Of a DNA stretch of 7,859 nt, positions 1 to 6,397 are shown one piece after another. The position numbers and the translations under genes are program-made. The notes beneath the pieces are model-generated. The model was not told the DNA's origin, ran no database searches, and saw only the letters and a list, made by a program, of their open reading frames with translations. Origin of the DNA: Gemmataceae bacterium (GTDB lineage: Bacteria; Planctomycetota; Planctomycetia; Gemmatales; Gemmataceae); NCBI GenBank assembly GCA_020847555.1, contig JADLBT010000372.1, positions 1 to 7,859 of the forward strand, written 5' to 3'. The stretch's first letter is position 1. Every line of letters starts with the position of its first letter.

Positions 1-17
1 CCCCAACCCTCGAAGGC

Positions 18-2315
18 TCACCCCATCTGGTACTCAGGCGTGCATAGCATGAGCACCAGCACCTGCCGCAGCCGCTGGTTGAGCTGATCGCGCTGAGCGC
101 TCCTCTGGTCCGGCGGCGGCCAGCTGCCCAGGTGGCTCACCAGTTCCGCTCGCTTCTGGGCGCCGAGCGGTTTGGTGAAACAGGCTCCGATCAGGTAATC
201 CACGACCTCCTCGGCGGTCTGACACCGGCTCTGATCCAGCAAGGCCAGCACATCGACGCCCTTCTGCTGCCCCGGCCGCGCGACATGGTGGATCAGGTCG
301 GCCACGGTGTTGTAGCGGGCGAAGAGGCGGTCGGCGTTGATCCAGGTGCGGCCGCCCCGCCAGCCCTTGACGTCCGGCGGTTCCAGCAGTTGCTGCCCCA
401 TGGCGCGAATGCCCGCATCGAGAGGCCGGTAATCGTCCACTTCGCGGATGCCCAGATCGCGCATCAGGCCGGTCAGCAATTGCACCGGGCTCTTGATCTG
501 CGTGGCCACCGCCCGCTCGCTGTAAAACTCCTCGGACAGGAACAGGTTCATCAACAGGGGGGACAGTTCATACTGCTGTTCGCGGAGCACGGCCGCCAGG
601 GGTTCCACAGTGGCGGCGGCGGGATCGGCATAGGCGAAATACTCGAACAGCTTCCTGGCGATGAACCGCGCCGTGGCCGGTTGCTCCAGGATGAGCGTGA
701 CCAGGTCATCGCCCGACCAGTTGCCGGTCTTGCCGAAGACGGTCTTGGGCTTGTCGTCGTGGTTCTTCACCAGGAAACGGAACTGGCCGGTGAAGTGATC
801 GAAGGTGTAGCCAGTCAGGGCGCGAGCGGCCTCACGGATGTCCTTCTCGGTGTAGCCCTGGCCCTCGCCCATGGCGAACAACTCCAGGATCTCGCGGGCC
901 AGGTTCTCGTTGGCGTGCCCCTTGACATTCGTGTTGTTGTCCAGGTAACGAAGCATTACCGGGTCGTGAACCAGGCCGGTGAGCAGGCCGCCGAAGTTAC
1001 CCGCGGCATGCTGGCGGAACAGCTGGTTCTGGTGGTAGGTGGTGAAGCTGTTCTGAACGACGCTGTACTGCGTGGCGAAGTGGCCGTGCCAGAACAGGGT
1101 CAGTTTTTCCTGCAAGGGCCGGGGCGATTCTACCAGCCGCTTCAGCCACCACAGGCGGAGCGTTTCCACCCGGGTGCTGTCCGGGTTCCGGCGGTGCTGG
1201 CCCACATTGCGGCGGAGGCGGTCGTTGCGCAGTTTGGCCTCGATGGGGTCGGGGCGCGGCGGGGGTCCGGGATCGAAGGGCACCCTGGCGGCAGGCTGAC
1301 GCTGGTAATGGACCAGGTATTCCGCAGCCCGGAAGGGCCCCATTGCGTGCAGGCGGTCCACCTGCTGAGGAGTGCCGCCGAAACCAGCCCGGACAAGTAA
1401 ATGTCGGGCCCTGGCACGATCCCAGCTGGCCGGGTCGATGAGCTTGAGACCTCCCATGGCCGTGACGCGCAGGGACAGGATTTTCCAGTCGAGAGCCCGA
1501 ATGGCCCGCGTGCATTCTTGCACACCCTTCTCGTTGGGCTGCTTCTGGACCTTTATCCTGTCGAGAAAGGCTCTGTAGGTCCGCTGGCGGGCGGCATCCG
1601 GTTCGTGGGCCAGCAAGCGCTGGGTCAGTTCCATGGCCTGCTCGTGGCCGGTGGCCATCTGCCGAAACGTCACGCGGCTTTCGACCAGCCAGGCCAGCGC
1701 TTCCAGGGCCGCGACGACGTCCACCTCCAGGACGGCCTTGTCCGCGCTTTTGGCCCTGGCGAGCAGTTCCTGGGCGTTGGCCGCCTTCCGGGCCAGCGCC
1801 TGCTGCGCCGCGCTTCGGGCGGCCTCGGCTTCCAGGACCAGGACGACCCGCTCGGCCGCCCGGCTGGCCTGCATCTGGGCGGCGATCTTCTTCTCCACGA
1901 GGACCACGTCGTCGTTGGCCATGTTGGCCACGCGCTGGTCGTTGATCATGCGATCGGCGGCAGCTCGCAGCGTGGTGAAGCGGTCAGCCACGGTCTTTTC
2001 CCAGACAGCGGCCGCGGCCCCCTGGCTGCGAGCTGTTTTATCCTTGAGGATCTCCTGGGCGGACAGCAGGTTTTGCAGGGCTCGCTCGGCTGTGTTGCGG
2101 GCCGACAGGGCTATCTCGCGCGTCGCCGAGCGGGCCATGGCCCGAGCGATGAACTCCGCGTACACCTTCTCCTCGACGGCCAGGGCTTTTTTCATGGCCT
2201 CCCTGGCCGCCAGCAGGCGTGCCGGGGGCGGCTCCGCCCGGACCCCCCTGCCGGCAAGCAGGAAAACCACCACTGCCACGGCACTGACACTAGCAGCCTT
2301 GTTCGCCTCCTTCAT
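18..2315 (-). CDS. Secreted DUF1800 family protein with long helical N-terminal extension
   Basis: This 765-residue protein belongs to the DUF1800 family, whose biochemical role is not established. Residues 1-28 form a signal peptide: a Lys near the N-terminus, a hydrophobic core (VSAVAVVVFLLAG) and a probable cut near VRA/E, so it is likely exported. Residues about 32-285 are Ala/Arg/Glu-rich and appear almost wholly helical, possibly coiled coil. The DUF1800 domain runs from about 298 to the end. Family hallmarks are ARHLLVRAGFGGTPQQVDRL (304-323), FWHGHFAT (408-415), NENLAREILELFAMGEGQGY (469-488), ALTGYTFDHF (499-508) and PPDVKGWRGGRTWIN (646-660). The ATG at 2315 is supported by a GGGAGG Shine-Dalgarno site 7 nt upstream. 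It starts 38 bp after the stop of the HzsA-like gene, so the two are probably cotranscribed. DUF1800 genes are commonly paired with a DUF1501 gene, which could lie just past position 1. Family assignment is firm; function is unknown. Confidence 0.93.
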   Translation of the reverse strand: MKEANKAASVSAVAVVVFLLAGRGVRAEPPPARLLAAREAMKKALAVEEKVYAEFIARAMARSATREIALSARNTAERALQNLLSAQEILKDKTARSQGAAAAVWEKTVADRFTTLRAAADRMINDQRVANMANDDVVLVEKKIAAQMQASRAAERVVLVLEAEAARSAAQQALARKAANAQELLARAKSADKAVLEVDVVAALEALAWLVESRVTFRQMATGHEQAMELTQRLLAHEPDAARQRTYRAFLDRIKVQKQPNEKGVQECTRAIRALDWKILSLRVTAMGGLKLIDPASWDRARARHLLVRAGFGGTPQQVDRLHAMGPFRAAEYLVHYQRQPAARVPFDPGPPPRPDPIEAKLRNDRLRRNVGQHRRNPDSTRVETLRLWWLKRLVESPRPLQEKLTLFWHGHFATQYSVVQNSFTTYHQNQLFRQHAAGNFGGLLTGLVHDPVMLRYLDNNTNVKGHANENLAREILELFAMGEGQGYTEKDIREAARALTGYTFDHFTGQFRFLVKNHDDKPKTVFGKTGNWSGDDLVTLILEQPATARFIARKLFEYFAYADPAAATVEPLAAVLREQQYELSPLLMNLFLSEEFYSERAVATQIKSPVQLLTGLMRDLGIREVDDYRPLDAGIRAMGQQLLEPPDVKGWRGGRTWINADRLFARYNTVADLIHHVARPGQQKGVDVLALLDQSRCQTAEEVVDYLIGACFTKPLGAQKRAELVSHLGSWPPPDQRSAQRDQLNQRLRQVLVLMLCTPEYQMG

Positions 2316-2322
2316 GGTCCAA

Positions 2323-2328
2323 CCTCCC
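2323..2328 (-). promoter_or_regulatory. Shine-Dalgarno site of the DUF1800 gene
   Basis: GGGAGG on the minus strand lies 7 nt before the ATG at 2315-2313. It sits within the 38-bp gap after the HzsA-like stop codon (TAA, 2356-2354). There is no room for a terminator and promoter, which supports translation from a shared mRNA. Confidence 0.75.
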
Positions 2329-2353
2329 CGCGGGAACAGCAGAGCTGAGCATG

Positions 2354-5300
2354 TTACTCCTCGATCACAATCCGGAAGCCGACGTTGTAGATCCGCTGGA
2401 ACGGCTGGTAGGGCAGGCGGAAGCTGGCCGTGCCGCGGAAGGGGCGATCGTACCAGGAGCCGCCGCGAACCACCCGCTCGGCCGCCGAGCCCGCCTCCGG
2501 ACTATTCCGGCCGTCCTCGTCGCGGTAGGGATAGGGCCGGTACAGCGAGCGCGTCCATTCCGCGGCGTTGCCGTGCATGTCGCACAGACCCCACGGGTTG
2601 GCCTGGTACTTGCCCACCGGCTCGGTGACGAAGCCGCCGTCGTTGAAGCGCCCGTCCTGCGGGATCCAGTTGTCATACTTCGACGGGTTCTTGAAGCGTG
2701 CCGCCACCCGATCCTGGACGTAGGGATTGCCGGCGAACTCCGCCAGCATGGCATCGCCGAGGTTGGCGAAGCGGGCAAAGTCGGTGTCCAGGCCGCCGTA
2801 CCAGAACGGCGTGGCCGCGCCGGCCCGGCAGGCCCATTCCCACTGGGCCTCGGTCGGCAGCGCCACCTTGCGGCCGGTCCGCGCCGCCAGCCAGCGGCAG
2901 AACGCCATCGCCTCCTGCCAGGAGACGCGGACAACCGGCTGCTGCGGTTGGTCCTGGTCGTAGCCGGTGATGCCGAACTGGTAGCCGTGGCGGTCTTCAG
3001 TGCGGCTCTCGTGGGCTGGCGCGAAATGCCGGTACTGCTCGTTGGTGATCTCGAACCGGCTGATCCAGTATCCGCGGGTGATCTTGACCCGGTGCAGCGG
3101 CCGCTCATCGCGGTGGCCGGCGCCCGAGCCCATGAGGTACTCGCCCGGCGGAATCCAGGCGAACTGCAGCGCCGGCGCCTCGGCCTGGAGCAGCGCGACC
3201 TTCGGACCGGGCTGGTTGCCGGTCTTCTCGCTTCGGACCACACTGCGGCGGTCGTCCAGGAGCGTCACGGTGACCCCGGCCAGCCGTTCGCTTACCGTGT
3301 CGGTCCGATTCCAGAGGACGATGCGCTCGACCGGGTAGACCGCGGCCAGGTCCACCTCCCACCACTCGCCGGCGCCGCCCTGCGTGTGCGTTACCGAGTT
3401 GTTGCGATAAATACCATCTGTTTTGCCGTCCACTGCTCGTTCGGCCGTGCCGCCGAAGCCGGTGCTCGACTGCCTGGCCTGCTTGCCCAGGGCGACATTC
3501 CGGCCGCCGCTGAACACCTGCACCTCGGCCAGCGATAGCCAGCGGTGCGGGCCTGCGCTGATGTGGACGTAACGGCAGGAGACGGGGGCGCGGCGTTCCT
3601 GCTTGACCAGGGGAATGGTCAGGCGACCCTCGCTGCCCCGTGGTGCGGTTTCCTGCTGCCGCCGCACCGCTTCCGCGGCAGAGAACGGCCAGCCGGGGAA
3701 GGCTGTCTCCTGCGCGGCCGGCTCCGCGACGAGCTTTGGCTTCACCGGCGTCGTGTCATAGGGCGGGGTTTTCGGAATCGCCTCGTGGTCGGGGAAGGGG
3801 CCGGTGGGAACGTACTTCTTCCGCAGTTCCAGGGCGCGGTCGGCGGCGCTGCACAGGTGCGCGCGGTTGTGTGGCCCGTAGCCCTTGTCGAAATACGGGA
3901 TCTCGCCCCAGGTGCCGTAGAACGGCGCGTTGAGGTCGGCCCAGGCGGCCAGCCGCTCCCAGGACTCGTCGTCGAGCGCCACGCCGTGATGGCCCTTGCG
4001 GAGGATCTGGCCCAGCTCGGTCGTGCTGAAGTGGAAGTCCATCGGCGGGAGCATGCGGCGGTCGCTCTCGATGCCCGGCCGGCGGACGAAGCGCTGCAGC
4101 TCGAAATAGGCTTTGGTGAACTTGCCGCCGCCCGGCCAGTGCCCCGCCATCTGCGTCTTCCAGTCAGTGATCGGCTCGCCCCCCTTGAAACTCGGCAGCT
4201 GCTTGCCCTCGGCGCGCGGCTGGCCGTCGTGGCAACTGACGCAGTAGCGGTCGAGCACCGGCTGAACCTCGCGAACGAAGCTGAAGCCTCGCGCCGGCCC
4301 GTACCACGACTCGATCGCCGAGGGAGCCCGCCGGGCGGCCAGCGCCAGCCGATCCGGCGCCGAGCGGCCCTGCCCCTCGTGACAGCCGCTGCAGCTCACC
4401 TTCTCGCCCGGCATCCCCACCAGCCAGCTGCGCATGAGTTGCACCGCCTGGCCCCGGTCGTCCAGCGGCTGGAGCGTGATCGGCGTGTTGGCCGGCAGGT
4501 GGAAATGGGCCGAGCCGTCCGGCTCGACCGGCACGGTGCCAACGATGCGTTTCACGTCCCACGGCCCATCCATGCCGAGCGTGCCGTACAGCCCGCCCAT
4601 GCCGCGGCGGCTGTAGTAATACTCGACCACGCGCAGCTTCTTGACCGTCCCGCGCGGGATGCCGGCCAGGCCAGGACCCGAATAGAGGTCCGAGATGAAG
4701 ACGGCGCAGGTGTCCTTCGTCAGATCGACCCGGTTGGGGATGGTCGGCGGCGTCGCTGTCTTGCGGATCGGAATCGGCTCCAGCAAGGCGGCCCCGGGCA
4801 CTTCCTTGATGAGCGTCAGGTTGTCGAAGACGTCCGCCAGGTAGATGCCCCAGGGCGCCCTGGCGTGCAGTTTGGCGGCGACCAGGTGGTATTTCTGGCT
4901 GAGCGGGTAAGGCGTGAGGAACTGGGGGTAGTGCCCGCCGATCAGGGTGTCGCGCACCAGCGGCTGAACTGGCTTGCCGCGGCCGGGGATTTCCTGAACG
5001 ATCCCCTCGCCGTCGCGCCGACCCAGGGCCGGGTCGAGCAGCAGCAGCCGCCCGGCGCGGGGCACATCGTGATGCCCGCCGGCGACGCCGATGACCTGCC
5101 GCGGATGATCGGGCACCGGCCGGGCGTAGAAGAACGAACCCGGGAACCACGACTCGCTGCCGCGGAACTCGCGCTGGTCGGTGCCGTCGGGGTTCATGTG
5201 GAACAGGATCCGCGAGTTGGAATGGGACTGGTCCACGTACTCCCAGCGCTGATAGAGGACACGGCCATCGTGCAGCACGGTCGGGCACCAGTTGTGGTCC

Positions 5301-6139
5301 TGGTCGAAGGTCAGCTGGCGGATCTTGCCCGTGACCGGCTCGCAGCGGAAGAGGTTGGCGACGTGCGAGGAGCCCCAGACGCACGGCACGCCGACGAAGG
5401 TCGCCGTCGAGCAGAAGATGACGCCGCCATCCGGGAGATAGCAAGCATCGTAGTTATCCACATCTCCGTCGGGGATGAGCGGCAGCTCGCGCAGGCCGGT
5501 GCCGTCAGTCCGCAGCTCGGCCACCTGCCAGCGGCCGTTCTGGCCCGGCATCGAGAAGAGGAAGCGATCCGCGTTCCAGTGCAGCTCCAGATCGCCGACG
5601 TACTGGCCGCCCCTGGGCCGGAAGAGCGTGGACAGCTGGCCGTCCGGCCGCACCGGCGACAGAACGGCAATCTCGTTGTCGAAGCCGGTCTTCGGCAGGC
5701 AGGAGTTGCCCTGCCAGTTGCGCGGCAGGCCCAGGTTCTTCTCGCTCCGCTTGACCAGGAGCAGCCGGTCGAAGTCGAGCAGTGGATTGGCCAGCAGCGC
5801 CTCGCGCTCGAGCGCCTGCAGTCGGCCCGCCAGCTCGGCCCGTCGTGCGGCAGCGCCGGGGCTGTTCTGCGCTGCCAGCTGCCCGCCCTCCTGCTCCAGC
5901 GCCGCGAGCCGGCGCAGATACTCCGACCCGCGCGGATAGCGTGCGCCGAAGGTCTGGATCAGATCCTGGATCGCCAGACGCAGTGCCTCCGTCCGGGGTG
6001 ATACCGCACCGCTGGGGGGCGCTGCGGCGCCTTTGCCGGCGGGGGGCGCCAGCTGGCCGGCCAGGGTACTGCCGGCGAACAGGGCCAGCAGCAGTCCCCA
6101 GTGGCACCGGGACCAGGTTGTGTTTACCCTGCTCGCCAT
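2354..6139 (-). CDS. Exported HzsA-like dihaem c-type cytochrome fused to F5/8C-like and SUMF1/FGE-fold domains
   Basis: This is a 1261-residue mosaic protein. Order: signal peptide (1-28, core WGLLLALFAGSTLA); Ala-rich helical segment (about 45-130); beta-propeller-like region (about 150-420, with blade-like motifs such as HMNPDGT and LPDGGVIFCS); a region resembling the hydrazine synthase alpha middle domain (about 420-570, e.g. VFISDLYSGPGLAGIPRGTV); a dihaem part with CSGCH (583-587) and CVSCH (633-637), then MLPPMDFHFS, KGHHGV and WADLNAPFYGTW (about 696-744); an F5/8C (discoidin)-like domain (about 855-985, with NVALGKQARQSST and WWEVDL); and an FGE/SUMF1-fold domain (about 990-1260, with IPPGEYLMGS, LPTEAQWEWACRAG, GLCDMHGNAAEW and RVVRGGSW). 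The start at 6139 is chosen because AGGAGGT lies 5 nt upstream and a signal peptide follows at once. The frame stays open to a TTG at 6241, but that adds 34 Arg-rich residues ahead of the signal peptide. It probably acts in the periplasm or at the cell surface, perhaps as a redox or glycan-binding protein; its substrate is unknown. Confidence 0.93.
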   Translation of the reverse strand: MASRVNTTWSRCHWGLLLALFAGSTLAGQLAPPAGKGAAAPPSGAVSPRTEALRLAIQDLIQTFGARYPRGSEYLRRLAALEQEGGQLAAQNSPGAAARRAELAGRLQALEREALLANPLLDFDRLLLVKRSEKNLGLPRNWQGNSCLPKTGFDNEIAVLSPVRPDGQLSTLFRPRGGQYVGDLELHWNADRFLFSMPGQNGRWQVAELRTDGTGLRELPLIPDGDVDNYDACYLPDGGVIFCSTATFVGVPCVWGSSHVANLFRCEPVTGKIRQLTFDQDHNWCPTVLHDGRVLYQRWEYVDQSHSNSRILFHMNPDGTDQREFRGSESWFPGSFFYARPVPDHPRQVIGVAGGHHDVPRAGRLLLLDPALGRRDGEGIVQEIPGRGKPVQPLVRDTLIGGHYPQFLTPYPLSQKYHLVAAKLHARAPWGIYLADVFDNLTLIKEVPGAALLEPIPIRKTATPPTIPNRVDLTKDTCAVFISDLYSGPGLAGIPRGTVKKLRVVEYYYSRRGMGGLYGTLGMDGPWDVKRIVGTVPVEPDGSAHFHLPANTPITLQPLDDRGQAVQLMRSWLVGMPGEKVSCSGCHEGQGRSAPDRLALAARRAPSAIESWYGPARGFSFVREVQPVLDRYCVSCHDGQPRAEGKQLPSFKGGEPITDWKTQMAGHWPGGGKFTKAYFELQRFVRRPGIESDRRMLPPMDFHFSTTELGQILRKGHHGVALDDESWERLAAWADLNAPFYGTWGEIPYFDKGYGPHNRAHLCSAADRALELRKKYVPTGPFPDHEAIPKTPPYDTTPVKPKLVAEPAAQETAFPGWPFSAAEAVRRQQETAPRGSEGRLTIPLVKQERRAPVSCRYVHISAGPHRWLSLAEVQVFSGGRNVALGKQARQSSTGFGGTAERAVDGKTDGIYRNNSVTHTQGGAGEWWEVDLAAVYPVERIVLWNRTDTVSERLAGVTVTLLDDRRSVVRSEKTGNQPGPKVALLQAEAPALQFAWIPPGEYLMGSGAGHRDERPLHRVKITRGYWISRFEITNEQYRHFAPAHESRTEDRHGYQFGITGYDQDQPQQPVVRVSWQEAMAFCRWLAARTGRKVALPTEAQWEWACRAGAATPFWYGGLDTDFARFANLGDAMLAEFAGNPYVQDRVAARFKNPSKYDNWIPQDGRFNDGGFVTEPVGKYQANPWGLCDMHGNAAEWTRSLYRPYPYRDEDGRNSPEAGSAAERVVRGGSWYDRPFRGTASFRLPYQPFQRIYNVGFRIVIEE

Positions 6140-6144
6140 GCTGT

Positions 6145-6151
6145 ACCTCCT
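6145..6151 (-). promoter_or_regulatory. Shine-Dalgarno site deciding the HzsA-like gene start
   Basis: AGGAGGT on the minus strand lies 5 nt before the ATG at 6139-6137. This near-perfect site, together with the signal peptide that begins at this ATG, fixes the start in preference to the in-frame TTG at 6241. Confidence 0.85.
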
Positions 6152-6153
6152 GG

Positions 6154-6181
6154 GATGCCCCGTGCGGGAACGTCGGGCATC
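6154..6181 (-). promoter_or_regulatory. Hairpin in the leader of the HzsA-like gene
   Basis: GATGCCC (6181-6175 on the minus strand) is perfectly complementary to GGGCATC (6160-6154), with a 14-nt loop that can form three further pairs. The hairpin ends 2 nt before the AGGAGGT Shine-Dalgarno site. It could affect ribosome access or mRNA stability. It is not followed by a T-run and so does not look like a terminator. The pairing is visible; the function is speculative. Confidence 0.3.
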
Positions 6182-6240
6182 ACACCTTGATCTCGGGCAC
6201 CTCGAAGTCCTTGCGGCGAAAGGTCTTTTAATCAGGGTCA

Positions 6241-6269
6241 AGTTTATCCAGTTTCGAGGAAGAAGGCAA
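6241..6269 (-). promoter_or_regulatory. Candidate sigma-70-type promoter for the HzsA-like/DUF1800 unit
   Basis: On the minus strand TTGCCT (6269-6264) and TAAACT (6246-6241) each match four of six consensus bases and are separated by 17 nt. Transcription from here would leave a leader of about 95 nt before the ATG at 6139. The stretch is also locally more AT-rich than its surroundings. Promoter motifs of this bacterial group are poorly defined, so this is only a candidate. Confidence 0.3.
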
Positions 6270-6279
6270 TCAGAGCAAC

Positions 6280-6360
6280 TCAGCCGCTGGCCAGTCGTTT
6301 GCCGTTCGGTGTGAGCGTCAGGTCATGGATCGGCCCCGCATGTCCCTTGAGCGTGGCGCG
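6280..6360 (-). pseudogene. Orphan WD40-repeat fragment
   Basis: Reading the minus strand from 6360 gives ATLKGHAGPIHDLTLTPNG followed by KRLASG and a TGA stop (6282-6280). This is a near-canonical start of one WD40 repeat: the GH dipeptide, the hydrophobic strand, the PNGKRLASG turn and strand. It stops before the usual WD dipeptide. The same frame is open upstream (about 6396-6361, reading PDRAPDNADGAR and resembling the end of a preceding blade) and overlaps the 3' end of the hydrolase gene in a different frame. No ATG, GTG or TTG start is seen within the fragment itself, so it is not a credible independent gene. It is best read as a relic of a larger WD40 gene, or as the lost tail of the hydrolase gene after a frameshift. 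The residue pattern is seen directly; the history is inferred. Confidence 0.55.
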
Positions 6361-6391
6361 CCGGGCGCCGTCCGCGTTGTCCGGAGCCCGG
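6361..6391 (-). terminator. Weak GC-rich hairpin after the hydrolase gene, possible terminator
   Basis: CCGGGC (6391-6386) pairs with GCCCGG (6366-6361), and inside it TCCG can pair with CGGA. It begins 7 nt after the TGA of the hydrolase gene. No T-tract follows, and such stems arise easily by chance in GC-rich DNA, so the call is weak. It also overlaps the upstream edge of the WD40-like reading frame. Confidence 0.2.
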
Positions 6392-6397
6392 TCCGGT

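Noticed and set aside
132..2348. Plus-strand open frames of 422 and 315 codons (132-1400, 1401-2348)
   Set aside because: Both are antisense to the DUF1800 gene, which has family motifs, a signal peptide and an SD. The plus-strand translations show no domain.
2351..3538. 395-codon open frame on the plus strand
   Set aside because: Antisense to the F5/8C-like and FGE-fold part of the large gene; no recognisable domain.
4229..4393. Reading the two CXXCH motifs as evidence for anammox
   Set aside because: HzsA-related proteins are widespread in non-anammox planctomycetes, and no HzsB, HzsC or hydrazine dehydrogenase is visible here.
4164..5444. 426-codon minus-strand frame inside the HzsA-like gene
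   Set aside because: An overlapping alternative frame of Arg/Ala/Gly/Pro-rich low-complexity translation, whereas the main frame encodes the propeller and haem motifs.
3545..6001. 818-codon open frame on the plus strand
   Set aside because: It lies wholly antisense to the HzsA-like gene, whose domains and CXXCH motifs are unmistakable. Its translation is rich in Arg, Ala, Val and Gly with no recognisable motif, as expected for the mirror of a GC-rich gene.
6140..6241. TTG start at 6241 for the HzsA-like gene
   Set aside because: It would add 34 Arg-rich residues in front of a good signal peptide and ignores the AGGAGGT site just before the ATG at 6139.
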